Shown: positions 52,213 to 62,034, numbered from the stretch's first letter. The stretch: DNA of 64,000 nucleotides from [Flexibacter] sp. ATCC 35208 (GCF_001975825.1 NZ_MTKN01000014.1:80912-144911); one strand, 5' to 3'. The notes: generated from the sequence alone by a model not told the origin. Translations and numbers: made by a program.

Positions 52213-52401
52213 ATGGCTGAATTTATTCAAAGTTTTGAAGAAATGGTCGAAGAAGCTAAGAGAGAGGGTAGATATCACGAGGGTAGTATTGCAGGTAATT
52301 TCGGACTGACCTTTGACGAAGCAGTTGCAGTGCGTATGAAATATTTTGAAAGGAGTCAGAGGATAGAAAAAGACTCGAAGTCTCCCATCAAGTGCGTTTA
52401 A
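52213..52401 (+). CDS. Small partner of the papain-like protein
   Basis: 62 residues from MAEFIQSFEEM, starting 1 bp after the stop of the upstream gene, so probably translated by re-initiation. An earlier in-frame ATG at 52201 overlaps that gene. The peptide is acidic and helical (FEEMVEEAKREGRYHEGSIA, FDEAVAVRMKYFERSQ). Size and coupling suggest a regulatory partner or substrate of the peptidase-like protein. No family is recognised. Confidence 0.7.
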   Translation: MAEFIQSFEEMVEEAKREGRYHEGSIAGNFGLTFDEAVAVRMKYFERSQRIEKDSKSPIKCV

Positions 52402-52413
52402 AACTTCCTCATC

Positions 52414-52448
52414 AAACCAAAGGCCGCTCACCGAGCCGCCTTTGGTTT
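52414..52448 (+). terminator. Intrinsic terminator of the papain-like operon
   Basis: AAACCAAAGGC (52414-52424) pairs with GCCTTTGGTTT (52438-52448) across a 13-nt loop. Confidence 0.78.
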
Positions 52449-52487
52449 ATTCACTATTCGGGCGGAAAGGTAATATAAAATAAAAAA

Positions 52488-52511
52488 GCCTGCTGATAAT
52501 CATCAGCAGGC
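52488..52511 (-). terminator. Intrinsic terminator of msrA
   Basis: GCCTGCTGAT and ATCAGCAGGC form a 10-bp stem with loop AATC; on the minus strand it is followed by a run of T. Confidence 0.88.
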
Positions 52512-52533
52512 CCTGGTATATATAACTTTAATC

Positions 52534-53028
52534 TTATTTCGTCAATGCCCATTCTGGACGGATATAATGACAGGTGTATCCATTCGGATGTTTCTGTAAA
52601 TAATCCTGGTGCTCCTCTTCTGCATCCCAGAAATCTCCCGCAGGTACTACCTCTGTTACGATCGGATTAGGATAGATCTTTGCCGCATCCAGTTCTTTTA
52701 TCAGCGCTTCAGCCGTTTCCTGCTGTGCTGCATCCAGGTAAAAGATAGCAGACCGGTAAGACATACCGATATCATTCCCCTGACGATTCCGGGTAGTCGG
52801 ATTATGAATCTGGAAAAAGAATTCCAGCAACTGGCGATAAGAAATCACCTCAGGATTGAATTCTATTTTGATGCCCTCTGCATGGGAGCCATGATTCCGA
52901 TATGTCGCGTTTGGCACATCACCACCCGTATAACCCACATGCGTATTGATCACACCCGGTAATTCACGGATGAGCTCTTCTACACCCCAAAAACAACCAC
53001 CAGCAAGTATTGCAGTTTGATTAGCCAT
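52534..53028 (-). CDS. msrA: Peptide-methionine (S)-S-oxide reductase MsrA
   Basis: 164 residues. The catalytic [17 protein letters not shown] lies at about 10-26 with nucleophile Cys12. [37 protein letters not shown] and [12 protein letters not shown] are all MsrA hallmarks. It reduces the S epimer of oxidised methionine using thioredoxin. No MsrB domain is fused. No resolving cysteine cluster is visible near the C-terminus apart from the Cys in [12 protein letters not shown]. It is divergent from the DUF4132 operon. Confidence 0.97.
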   Translation of the reverse strand: MANQTAILAGGCFWGVEELIRELPGVINTHVGYTGGDVPNATYRNHGSHAEGIKIEFNPEVISYRQLLEFFFQIHNPTTRNRQGNDIGMSYRSAIFYLDAAQQETAEALIKELDAAKIYPNPIVTEVVPAGDFWDAEEEHQDYLQKHPNGYTCHYIRPEWALTK

Positions 53029-53184
53029 GTTATCTACTTTTATTACTGATAAATATCATCTTTTATGCCAAAGGGGAATATACAGTCATTTTAGCAGTTA
53101 ATGGGCGCACTCTGTCAAAAATGGAGATCATTCGTCAGATAATTTATATATATTGCCACCGGATTGTTTAAATTTTTAACCCTG

Positions 53185-53610
53185 ATGTTCGTAATTGTCA
53201 ACATTAAACAAGCGGGACGTAAACATGCCATTCTTGAAAAACAAAAAATAGAGCTGGATGACATTGGACCCAAACCTACTGTGAAGGAGCTGATCACTGC
53301 CGTGGTCAAACAACAGGTACATGCATACAATACTAAAAAACCAGGAACTAATGCATTGCCATACCTGACCAGTGAACAAATGGAGGGACAAGCTGCCAAT
53401 GGCAAGATCGGTTTTGGAAGCATTTACAATGAAGAAAAAGCAGATCTGACCAAAGCGCAGGAAACAGCACTACTGGCGTTTGAAGATGGTATGTATGCCA
53501 TATTTGCCAACGAGGAAGAACTGAAACAATTAAGTGATCATTTTGACCTTAACCCTGATACAGTTATCACCTTTATTCGATTAACATTTCTTTCCGGTAG
53601 TATTTGGTAG
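53185..53610 (+). CDS. Small first gene of the DUF4132 operon
   Basis: 141 residues from the ATG at 53185 (MFVIVNIKQAGRKHAILEKQ). The segment KIELDDIGPKPTVKELITAV is followed by VKQQVHAYNTKKPGTNALPY, IGFGSIYNEEKADLTKAQET and FEDGMYAIFANEEELKQLSD. It is soluble and helical. I recall similar small genes next to DUF4132 genes, but the function is unknown. It lies 23 bp before the DUF4132 start on the same strand. Confidence 0.78.
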   Translation: MFVIVNIKQAGRKHAILEKQKIELDDIGPKPTVKELITAVVKQQVHAYNTKKPGTNALPYLTSEQMEGQAANGKIGFGSIYNEEKADLTKAQETALLAFEDGMYAIFANEEELKQLSDHFDLNPDTVITFIRLTFLSGSIW

Positions 53611-53633
53611 CCGGACCCAAAAATCATTTTACA

Positions 53634-56600
53634 ATGAATGCAAAAGAATTCCTCGACACGAGGATACTTCCAGATTTTGAGAAAAACCTCACTACCACTT
53701 TACAGTCTGTGTACAAGGGCGAAGCCACACACGAACTACTTACGAAACGTAATGCCGAAGTAGCACTGCTACTATTGGGACAATTAGAGGGCTACACTGT
53801 CAGATACAATGATTTTACTACTGAGATCCAATACGGAAGCCCACGTTATGAGGGCATGGTGAAATTGCTGCCTGATAATGAGTGGGATGATCCTGAAATG
53901 TATAACCTGCTCCGTTATATCTTTGGCGATGAGAAAGCGGTGTATGTGCGTATTGCATGGAAGAAATTCCCACGACTCACCTATCAGAAAGGCTATTATC
54001 GCCGCTCTTTCCGCTCTCCGGGCAAGAGAGAATTGTACCTGCCCAATCAGCTGGATTTCCTGGTGAATACCATCTTCCAGGTACATCAAAAGGAATACGG
54101 TCATTCTTATTCCTTCATTGTTTACAATACGACTTTGCAGGAACAGATTATCTGGGACCATCAGCGATCTATGGGATACCTGTATTATATATGGGCGGCA
54201 GCACTGGATGATGGGAATGAAGAAATTTTCCAGGTATTAGAAAATATTATTTTCAATAAAGAAGAAACCGGAAAGGTCTCCCACAATATCATCAAAGCAT
54301 TGTTGATGAGTGAACGGGAAGATTGCTGGGGGCTGGTAGAGAAATTATTGATTGCTGCACAGCGACAGGAAGGTCTGCGACAAAGCATCGTTGAATCGAT
54401 TGATACCAGTACAATCGGGGCTTTCAGACATATGATCAAAGTCATTGCTGATAATAAGCTCAACCGGTTTGCTGCTGTGATCAGGGCGATTGATGTATGG
54501 GCTGGGGTGAGCTGGGAAGCGGAAAAGGAATCGGCGATCAATGCTTTTCTCAGCAAAGCATGTACCTATATGTTTGAAACTTCCCAGATTCCGGAAGGTG
54601 TTAAATGCAAGAATAATGCAGACGTATATATGGCCCTCTGGGCACAGGGTGTGTATGATGTAGAACAGACATTGCCTTATTTGCAGGAGTTGATGCAGGC
54701 GAAGTCGGAAGAGAAGCGGGTGGTAGCTGTGAAGTTTGCACACGAAGCAGGTCACTTTCAACTGGATCTACCCGTGATCATGGCGGGCATTGAAGATGAA
54801 AGTCTGGCAGTCAATGCAATCGCTGTGGATATGTTGAACAAACGTTTGTACTACAATCCTCCCCACTATGATACGTACTACCCGGGATTGTTTGATAAAC
54901 TGCACCGGATCCTGCAACGCTCTGAAGTAAAGGAAAAGAACTTCAACGGTATTGCATTTTCCTGGCTGAATCTCACTTATAGCAGGAGTAATGTTCTCTC
55001 TGCTATGCTCACACTGGTATTAGAATACCAGGAACGACTGGATATTGTACTCTCCTACTTTGATGAAATGGCCCTGGATGTAAAAGAGAAACTCGCCAGG
55101 GTAATGCTGCCTGGATATGCCGTGTACCATTTTGATACTACTAAGCCAGTAAAGGCTATTACACAGTTTCAGCGCAACTTTGCCATGCGCATCATTAAAG
55201 AGAAAGGCGACTTCCTGCAAAAGACTGCTTTCAATGTACTGGATACATTACAATTGGATGAAGAGGAGAATGCCGTATTGATTGATATGCTGAAACGAAA
55301 GAGCAGCGGTATGAGAAGCCGGGCGATCGGGATCCTGTTGAATCAAACGGATGCTTTGTTGCTGAATGGGGTGACTGCATTGCTGCAAGGTGATGTTGAA
55401 CAGCGTCTTGCTGGTCTGGACATTGCCAGTCAGTGTAAACAGCAGGGTCGTTTGACAGCTGAGATCAAACCTTTGCTGGATGCATTTAAAGAAAGGAAGA
55501 ATATTTCTCCGAAGGAGGAAATCTTACTCAATCAGCTCACCACTGAAAATGCGACCATCGTTTATAATGAGGAGAATGGATATGGTTTGTATGATCCCGC
55601 ATTGATACAGGCAGTTGTGAGACCTGTGGTGGATGAGAACGATTACTATGGTAAATGCCTTGCTGAAGGACCATATGGCGTATCTAAACCCACAGCATAC
55701 ATTCAGGGTGAAATCAAAAAACTGATTGACCTGTTCCTTGCAAATCAGGATCATGAGTACGACGTGGAGACGTATGACGAAGCGAATTATAAACTGCTGC
55801 TGGGGAATGCCTTTCGTAGCAAGCATTACAGAGCGCCTGAAGGACAGACACCGGAAGAACAATACGCCAGCTATCCATTGCCTGAAATATGGAAACAATG
55901 GTTTGAACAATCCGGGTTACAGCCAAGAGATCTGTATATACTGGATGGTGTTGCAGCTAACCAATACAATTATGCATACCTGAATGTAGATTCGTTGGCA
56001 GCCTCATTTATTCCTAAAATGGATCTCTTCCTGCCGGATGATGTTACGAAGGAAGTGCGCACTGGTAAGCTGCACCTGGTTACAGGTATCATCGGTGCGC
56101 TGCGATTGATTTTCCCATTTAAGGAAAAAACAGAATTCCTGATTGGGGCCACTACCCGATTGTTTGCAGGTATTCCTGATGAGCGACTTACTTCAGGAAA
56201 TTATAATTATGGCTGGCAGGCAGATCAGAATCTGAACTGGTTCTTATTAAAGATCAATGTGTCTGAGATCCCGGATCACCTGCTGCCTGCTGTCTGGCAA
56301 CTCTATCACTGGCGGCAGTTTAGTGGACTGAAGGAGAATATCATGGTCGCTATGCCGCCATTGGATCTATTCTGTAGCGCATTTAGCAAAGATGTAATTT
56401 CTGAAAGCGAAATGTACAGAGGAATCTTGTCCCGTAATCATATCCGTGAATTATCCACAAAGCGCAGGTATAGGGGACAGCGTGATTATTTCGCTGACTA
56501 TCCTTTCCTGCAAGCTATGTATAACCGTGTGAGAGAACACCTGCTGGATATTGAATTGAAACGTGGTGATTCTGCTACGCCTGTATCTGCTTTTGTTACT

Positions 56601-58637
56601 GAAATAGAAAGACTGGAAGGTATACATCGTTTTGCCCAGATACTGGCTGGCTTGGGCAAAGACTCCCTGCATAAAGGATACATTTATTCTGCTGATCATA
56701 AAAATAAACAACAGCTATTCAGTTCGCTACTTAAAAAATGTTATCCATCTGCCACCGATACGCAGGAGAAATTTAATGAGGCAATGAAAGCTATCAGTGT
56801 AAAAGAAGAACGATTGATAGAAGCAGCGGTATATGCGCCACAATGGCAACAGCTGGTAAGTGGTTGTCTGAACTGGAAAGGATTGGATACCGCTATCTGG
56901 TGGTTGCATGTGCATACTAAGTCTGATGCCTATTCAGCTAAGAATGCGGATTTTGAAAGTGCTGTTGCATTGTATACCTCTATCGAACTGCAGGACTTCA
57001 AAGATGGTGCGGTGGATAAAGATTGGTTCCAGCAAGCGTACAAGGAAATAGGTAAAGACCGTTGGCAGAAAGTATATAATGCAGCAAAATACATCAGTGA
57101 TGGGAATGGTCATCGCAGGGCGCGTTTGTATGCCGATGTGATCACCGGAGATCTGAAGATCAAAGAGGTGACACAAAAGGTGAAAGAAAAAAGGGACCAG
57201 GATTACCTGCGTATGTATGGATTGATTCCGTTGAGCAAGGCGAATGCACAAAAGGATATACTTGGCAGATATGAATACATCCAGCAATTCAAAAAGGAAA
57301 GCAAACAGTTTGGTGCGCAAAAGCAAACCAGCGAAGGCATTGCGATCCGTATTGCTATGGAGAACCTGGCAAGGAATGCCGGATATGCTGATCCGATGCG
57401 CTTAAGCTGGGCCATGGAAACCAAACAGGTGCAGAATATTCTTTCTAAAGAAACACAGGTGCAATATGATGATGTATTGATAGGTCTGATCATTGAAGAG
57501 GATGGTGAAGCAGATGTTGTCGCTTTTAGGGGGGATAAAAAACTGGCTGCTGTACCGGCGAAATACAAGAAGGATAAGAAAGTACTGGAACTACAGGAGT
57601 TTAAGAAAACACTGAAAGAGCAATTCCGTCGTTCCCGCAAATCACTGGAAGAAGCCATGGTAAGAGGCGATGGTTTTGAAGCGCCAGAGCTGGCTAATTT
57701 GTTTAGTCATCCAGTGATAGCAAAGCATTTGGAAAAGCTGGTGTTTGTGACGGATAAAGGCCATGGTTTCTGGAGAGATAATAGGTTGGTATCAGCAAAA
57801 GGTGAGCAGTTTGCAATAAAGCCGGATGCATTGGTTCGCATAGCGCACTGTACAGATCTCTATGCCAGTGGTAGCTGGGGCGATTATCAGCATTATTGTT
57901 TTGAACAGCGCTTACAACAACCTTTCAAACAGATCTTCCGTGAGCTATATACCCCATTGGCAGAAGAGCTGGAAGAGAAATCCATCTCCCGCCGTTATGC
58001 CGGACACCAGGTACAGCCAGCGAAGACGGTGGCATTGCTGAAGTCAAGAGGCTGGAAAGTAGATCATGAAGCAGGTTTGCAAAAGGCATTTCATAAAGAA
58101 GGCTTTGTGGTGAAGATGTATGCACAGGCGAACTGGTTCTCTCCTGCGGAAGTAGAATCGCCGGTGTTGGAGCAGGTAATCTTCCATGATCTGAAGACTT
58201 ATAAGAACATAGCATTCAAAGACATCGATCCCCGCATTTTCAGTGAGGTCATGCGTGATATAGACCTGGTAGTGAGTGTGGCGCATGTAGGTGGTGTAGA
58301 TCCGGAGGCGAGTCACTCCACTATCGAAATGAGGGCAGTATTGCTGGCAGAGACGACACGATTGTTTAAACTGGACAATGTGCAGGTAATCGGTAATCAC
58401 GCCAAAATTAAGGGGCAATACGGCGAATACAGCGTACACCTGGGCAGTGCTATTGTGCACATGATGCCGGGAAGGTACCTGTCTATTCTGCCGGTGCATT
58501 CTCAGCAAAGAGGGAGGTTGTTCCTGCCATTTGCAGACGACGATCCGAAGTCGGCCGAAGTGATGTCCAAGGTATTGTTGCTCGCAAGGGACAAAGAGAT
58601 CCAGGATCCGACCATTATTCAGCAGTTAACGTTTTGA
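53634..58637 (+). CDS. Giant DUF4132 domain protein
   Basis: 1667 residues from MNAKEFLDTRILPDF; upstream codons of the frame overlap the preceding gene's stop. The first half is built of HEAT-like helical repeats (for example VVAVKFAHEAGHFQLDLPVI, SRAIGILLNQTDALLLNGVT). The C-terminal DUF4132 region contains RYAGHQVQPAKTVALLKSRG and ends in FADDDPKSAEVMSKVLLLAR. Some bacteria have WGR-DUF4132 proteins (MolR/YehI type), but no WGR domain is seen here. No enzymatic motif is certain. It is in a four-gene unit with tight spacing; role unknown. Confidence 0.85.
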   Translation: MNAKEFLDTRILPDFEKNLTTTLQSVYKGEATHELLTKRNAEVALLLLGQLEGYTVRYNDFTTEIQYGSPRYEGMVKLLPDNEWDDPEMYNLLRYIFGDEKAVYVRIAWKKFPRLTYQKGYYRRSFRSPGKRELYLPNQLDFLVNTIFQVHQKEYGHSYSFIVYNTTLQEQIIWDHQRSMGYLYYIWAAALDDGNEEIFQVLENIIFNKEETGKVSHNIIKALLMSEREDCWGLVEKLLIAAQRQEGLRQSIVESIDTSTIGAFRHMIKVIADNKLNRFAAVIRAIDVWAGVSWEAEKESAINAFLSKACTYMFETSQIPEGVKCKNNADVYMALWAQGVYDVEQTLPYLQELMQAKSEEKRVVAVKFAHEAGHFQLDLPVIMAGIEDESLAVNAIAVDMLNKRLYYNPPHYDTYYPGLFDKLHRILQRSEVKEKNFNGIAFSWLNLTYSRSNVLSAMLTLVLEYQERLDIVLSYFDEMALDVKEKLARVMLPGYAVYHFDTTKPVKAITQFQRNFAMRIIKEKGDFLQKTAFNVLDTLQLDEEENAVLIDMLKRKSSGMRSRAIGILLNQTDALLLNGVTALLQGDVEQRLAGLDIASQCKQQGRLTAEIKPLLDAFKERKNISPKEEILLNQLTTENATIVYNEENGYGLYDPALIQAVVRPVVDENDYYGKCLAEGPYGVSKPTAYIQGEIKKLIDLFLANQDHEYDVETYDEANYKLLLGNAFRSKHYRAPEGQTPEEQYASYPLPEIWKQWFEQSGLQPRDLYILDGVAANQYNYAYLNVDSLAASFIPKMDLFLPDDVTKEVRTGKLHLVTGIIGALRLIFPFKEKTEFLIGATTRLFAGIPDERLTSGNYNYGWQADQNLNWFLLKINVSEIPDHLLPAVWQLYHWRQFSGLKENIMVAMPPLDLFCSAFSKDVISESEMYRGILSRNHIRELSTKRRYRGQRDYFADYPFLQAMYNRVREHLLDIELKRGDSATPVSAFVTEIERLEGIHRFAQILAGLGKDSLHKGYIYSADHKNKQQLFSSLLKKCYPSATDTQEKFNEAMKAISVKEERLIEAAVYAPQWQQLVSGCLNWKGLDTAIWWLHVHTKSDAYSAKNADFESAVALYTSIELQDFKDGAVDKDWFQQAYKEIGKDRWQKVYNAAKYISDGNGHRRARLYADVITGDLKIKEVTQKVKEKRDQDYLRMYGLIPLSKANAQKDILGRYEYIQQFKKESKQFGAQKQTSEGIAIRIAMENLARNAGYADPMRLSWAMETKQVQNILSKETQVQYDDVLIGLIIEEDGEADVVAFRGDKKLAAVPAKYKKDKKVLELQEFKKTLKEQFRRSRKSLEEAMVRGDGFEAPELANLFSHPVIAKHLEKLVFVTDKGHGFWRDNRLVSAKGEQFAIKPDALVRIAHCTDLYASGSWGDYQHYCFEQRLQQPFKQIFRELYTPLAEELEEKSISRRYAGHQVQPAKTVALLKSRGWKVDHEAGLQKAFHKEGFVVKMYAQANWFSPAEVESPVLEQVIFHDLKTYKNIAFKDIDPRIFSEVMRDIDLVVSVAHVGGVDPEASHSTIEMRAVLLAETTRLFKLDNVQVIGNHAKIKGQYGEYSVHLGSAIVHMMPGRYLSILPVHSQQRGRLFLPFADDDPKSAEVMSKVLLLARDKEIQDPTIIQQLTF

Positions 58638-58639
58638 TT

Positions 58640-58936
58640 ATGTATAACTTAGAATGGGGTGAGGTCACCCCCGAGGCCACGAACATCATTACAAATGAGT
58701 GTCTGTACATCTACAACCATACCCTCAAAACGGAGGTGGATGTAGACAGAACGATCCGGTTTGTAGTGGGAAGATTACGGTTTTATGATGTGCAATTGCC
58801 CCGATCGGCAAAGCACAGGGTAAAAATCGACGCCAGGGGGCAGGAGATCTCTCTATCGACAATTAACTTGTTGAAAGACAGGATTTCTCAATTGTACAAT
58901 CATCCTAAATTACTAAGTGTAGATATCATATTATGA
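58640..58936 (+). CDS. Third gene of the DUF4132 operon, small unknown protein
   Basis: 98 residues from MYNLEWGEVTPEATNIITNE, 2 bp after the DUF4132 stop. It has an alpha/beta pattern with YIYNHTLKTEVDVDRTIRFV and LPRSAKHRVKIDARGQEISL. It overlaps the next start by ATGA. No family is known to me. Tight coupling on both sides implies it works with the large protein. Confidence 0.75.
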   Translation: MYNLEWGEVTPEATNIITNECLYIYNHTLKTEVDVDRTIRFVVGRLRFYDVQLPRSAKHRVKIDARGQEISLSTINLLKDRISQLYNHPKLLSVDIIL

Positions 58937-59238
58937 GTTTTAATATCATGGCTGAAAACACAGGGCCGCTGGATTTCGTGAAAATACAGCAGGCATTTTA
59001 TGCACCGGGTTTGCCTTTTGAATTAGTTCCTATGCCTGGGCTGGGTATAAACGGGGGCGATGCATTGGGTATCTGTGTGCCATTGAAACAGGCGAATGAT
59101 GCTACCTGGAAGCAATTAAAACCTGTACTTCGGCAATTGAGACGCAAGTTTCATTGCGATGTATATGAGTTATATGACGGTCAGAAACTGGGATGTCTGA
59201 ATTCGGGTAAGATCAGGCGCAACCTCTTGCTGAAATAA
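58933..59238 (+). CDS. Fourth gene of the DUF4132 operon, small unknown protein
   Basis: 101 residues, starting inside the preceding stop (ATGA). Sequence features are FVKIQQAFYAPGLPFELVPM, PGLGINGGDALGICVPL and a basic C-terminus (KLGCLNSGKIRRNLLLK). It could be a small adaptor. No known domain. The operon ends here; a new promoter lies 38 bp downstream. Confidence 0.75.
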   Translation: MSFNIMAENTGPLDFVKIQQAFYAPGLPFELVPMPGLGINGGDALGICVPLKQANDATWKQLKPVLRQLRRKFHCDVYELYDGQKLGCLNSGKIRRNLLLK

Positions 59239-59275
59239 TATACATCTTATCTGAAATTATATACATCCTGAGTTG

Positions 59276-59283
59276 TACCTTTG
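59276..59283 (+). promoter_or_regulatory. -7 box before the HYC_CC_PP-like gene
   Basis: TACCTTTG matches TAnnTTTG and lies 7 bp before the ATG at 59291. It implies a very short leader. Confidence 0.55.
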
Positions 59284-59290
59284 CTGGTAC

Positions 59291-59677
59291 ATGAAAAGGG
59301 TAACTGCAATATGTTTATTACTGCTTTACTCCCTGACACTGGTAGGTCTGGGTGTAAAGCAGTTTTATTGTTGTGGTAAACTGGCGGAAGTGTCTGTCGG
59401 ACTGGCCAGTGCCGATGGGCATCATTGTGAGATGGATCAACAACATAAGGGTTGTTGTGAAACGACATTTAAGACCCTGAAGGTAGAGGATAGTCATTTC
59501 TCTGCTACACATGTGAATGTGCCTGCTACTTTCTTCTTTACGCTATTGAATGTACAGCTCAATTCATGGAGTGTTCCACCTGTTATAGATCTGCCTTACC
59601 AGTTTAATTATGGTAATGGGCCACCACTATATAATATTATCCCCAGCTATATTCTGAACTGTAATTATAGAGTTTGA
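59291..59677 (+). CDS. Small secreted HYC_CC_PP-like protein
   Basis: 128 residues from the ATG at 59291, with a signal peptide (MKRVTAICLLLLYSLTLVGL). The mature part carries the FYCCGK, HHCEMDQQHKGCC and PPLYNIIPSY elements that name the HYC_CC_PP family. These proteins accompany metal-related TonB receptors; the Cys/His pairs suggest copper or another soft metal. It precedes such a receptor by 60 bp on the same strand. Metal binding is inferred. Confidence 0.82.
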   Translation: MKRVTAICLLLLYSLTLVGLGVKQFYCCGKLAEVSVGLASADGHHCEMDQQHKGCCETTFKTLKVEDSHFSATHVNVPATFFFTLLNVQLNSWSVPPVIDLPYQFNYGNGPPLYNIIPSYILNCNYRV

Positions 59678-59737
59678 TACCCCCGTGTTTGTTTAAATAG
59701 CCAACTGCAATTTTTTTCCTTTTTAATTTAGATTTAT

Positions 59738-61960
59738 ATGTATAAGCTTATTATGCTAATAGGTTTCCTATTATGCTATGTTAATATCCTATCCGCACAA
59801 AAACACACATCCATAAATGTATCCGGCGTTTGTGACCAATGTCAGCATAGAATTGAAACTGCCGCAAAGGGCAATGGGGTGAATATGGCGCATTGGGATG
59901 TAGCGACTAAAACCCTGCAGCTGGAATATGATCCTTCTCAGACTAATTTGAATACGATTGAAGAGCGTATACTGAAAGTAGGTCACGATGTAGATAGCAG
60001 GAAGGCCAGTGCGAAGGCTTACAATGCACTGCCAGAATGTTGTCATTACAGGGTGAATGAGCAGCAGTTGAAAGAATTTACGGTGAGTTCAAGGGTGAAG
60101 ACTACGCAAATATCTTCGCTGGCTACAGCAAGAACAGAAATAGTAACGAGTAAAGAATTGTTGAAAGCAGCTTGTTGTAATCTGAGTGAGAGTTTTGAAA
60201 CCAATCCTTCAGTAGATGTATCTTACAATGATGCGATCACGGGCTCCAAGCAGATACAGCTATTAGGGCTGAGTGGGAATTATACACAGTTGACAGTGGA
60301 AAACCTGCCTGGTCCAAGAGGATTGGCTACGCCCCTGGGACTGAATTCAATTGCGGGGCCTTGGGTAGAATCTATCCAGCTGACCAAAGGGATTGGTTCT
60401 GTAGCCAATGGTTATGAAAGCATAGCCGGACAAATCAATGTGGAATTAAAGAAACCAGAGAGCAGTGAACAATTATATGCCAATGTGTATGTGAATGATT
60501 TTGGCAAGACGGATGTGAATGTGAATCTGGCGCAGAAGATCAATTCAAAATGGTCAGTAGGGTTGTTATTGCATGACGACTTTCTGACGAATAAGAAAGT
60601 AGATTTCACCAGGGATGGTTTTAGAGATGTGCCGACGGGCAATCTGTTCAGTGCTGTGAACAGGTGGAAGTATGATAATGGCAAAGGGTTCATGACCATC
60701 TTTGGTGTGAAGGTGTTGAAGGATGAAAAGAAGGGAGGACAGATCGATTATAAATCCGGTTCTTCTTTGTATGGATTGGGGATCAATACTGACAGATATG
60801 AAGCGTTTGCAAAGATCGGGTATACCTTTCCGGCGAAGCCTTATAAAAGCGTTGGTTTGCAGTTAGCCGGAATTAGTCATACGCAGAATTCCTTCTTTGG
60901 ATTGACGAAGTATGATGGTGATCAGAAGAGTGTGTATGCGAACCTGATCTATCAATCAATTATTGGTAGTACGACCCATAAATTCAGAACAGGGTTTAGC
61001 TTTTTGAATGATGATTACAACGAGTCATACAATGCGCTGAAGTATAAAAGAACAGAGGTGGTACCGGGTGCATTTTTTGAATACACATTTGCACCGGTGG
61101 AGAAATTCAGTGTGGTAGCTGGTTTGCGTGGAGATAATAACAGCCTGTTTGGTTTTTTCCTGACACCCCGCATCCATGTCAGGTATGAGCCTATTCCGGG
61201 TACAACAGTACGTGTAAGTGCGGGTAGAGGTCAGCGAACAGCGAATATACTGGCGGAGAATATGAGTGTGATGGCGAGTGCGAGAACGTTACAGATCTTA
61301 GGGGCGACAGATGGAAAAGCGTATGGATTGAATCCTGAAGTAGCGTGGAATAAAGGGATGAGTATAGATCAGAAACTGACATTATTTGGTCGTGATGCGA
61401 TGGTGAGTGTGGATTATTTCAGGAATGATTTTAATAATCAGGTGGTAGTAGATGTAGAAAACCCTACAGCGGTGAAGTTTTATAATTTGAATGGGAAGTC
61501 TTATTCAAATAGTATGCAGGCGGAGATTACAGCAGAGCCGTTGCCAAAGCTGGATGTGCGGGTAGCTTACCGTTATTTTGATGTAAAGACGACTTATAGT
61601 GGTACCTTAAAACAGCGGCCGCTGACGGCTAAGCATCGTGTATTTGCAAATCTGGCCTATGGGGTGAAGACCTGGAAGTTTGATTATACAGTGAATTACA
61701 ATGGACCAAAGCGTATACCAATGACGGCGGTGAGTCCGGAGGCGTATTCACAGCGTTATGTGACGATGAATGCACAGGTGAGTAAGACATTTGCGAAGAA
61801 ACTGGATATTTATGTTGGGGCAGAGAACCTGACTAATTTTTACCAGAAGGATCCGGTGATCAATGCGGGACAGCCGTTTAGTGCTGGTTTTGATGCGAGT
61901 ATGGTGTGGGGACCGGTGATTGGAAGAATGTTTTACGGAGGACTGAGATATAAAATTTAA
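59738..61960 (+). CDS. TonB-dependent receptor with an N-terminal heavy-metal-associated domain
   Basis: 740 residues with signal peptide (MYKLIMLIGFLLCYVNILSA). An HMA domain at about 26-90 has the metal site CDQCQHRIE (CxxC) and DPSQTNLNTIEERILKVGHD. The plug starts near TEIVTSKELLKAACCNLSES and includes QIQLLGLSGNYTQLTVENLP. A 22-strand barrel ends in YGGLRYKI. The gene follows the HYC_CC_PP gene and both probably act on the same metal, most likely copper. Specificity is inferred from the HMA motif. Confidence 0.92.
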   Translation: MYKLIMLIGFLLCYVNILSAQKHTSINVSGVCDQCQHRIETAAKGNGVNMAHWDVATKTLQLEYDPSQTNLNTIEERILKVGHDVDSRKASAKAYNALPECCHYRVNEQQLKEFTVSSRVKTTQISSLATARTEIVTSKELLKAACCNLSESFETNPSVDVSYNDAITGSKQIQLLGLSGNYTQLTVENLPGPRGLATPLGLNSIAGPWVESIQLTKGIGSVANGYESIAGQINVELKKPESSEQLYANVYVNDFGKTDVNVNLAQKINSKWSVGLLLHDDFLTNKKVDFTRDGFRDVPTGNLFSAVNRWKYDNGKGFMTIFGVKVLKDEKKGGQIDYKSGSSLYGLGINTDRYEAFAKIGYTFPAKPYKSVGLQLAGISHTQNSFFGLTKYDGDQKSVYANLIYQSIIGSTTHKFRTGFSFLNDDYNESYNALKYKRTEVVPGAFFEYTFAPVEKFSVVAGLRGDNNSLFGFFLTPRIHVRYEPIPGTTVRVSAGRGQRTANILAENMSVMASARTLQILGATDGKAYGLNPEVAWNKGMSIDQKLTLFGRDAMVSVDYFRNDFNNQVVVDVENPTAVKFYNLNGKSYSNSMQAEITAEPLPKLDVRVAYRYFDVKTTYSGTLKQRPLTAKHRVFANLAYGVKTWKFDYTVNYNGPKRIPMTAVSPEAYSQRYVTMNAQVSKTFAKKLDIYVGAENLTNFYQKDPVINAGQPFSAGFDASMVWGPVIGRMFYGGLRYKI

Positions 61961-61967
61961 TGATTGC

Positions 61968-62034
61968 ATAATGGGGGCATAGGTTGTTAAAATTATTTAT
62001 ATAATTTGGCGCCGTAAAACCTGGTCCCCATTAT
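61968..62034. repeat. Nested inverted repeats between convergent genes
   Basis: ATAATGGGG (61968-61976) pairs with CCCCATTAT (62026-62034), and AAATTAT/ATAATTT lies inside. It may end transcription from both sides. Otherwise 61961-62097 holds nothing. Confidence 0.5.
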
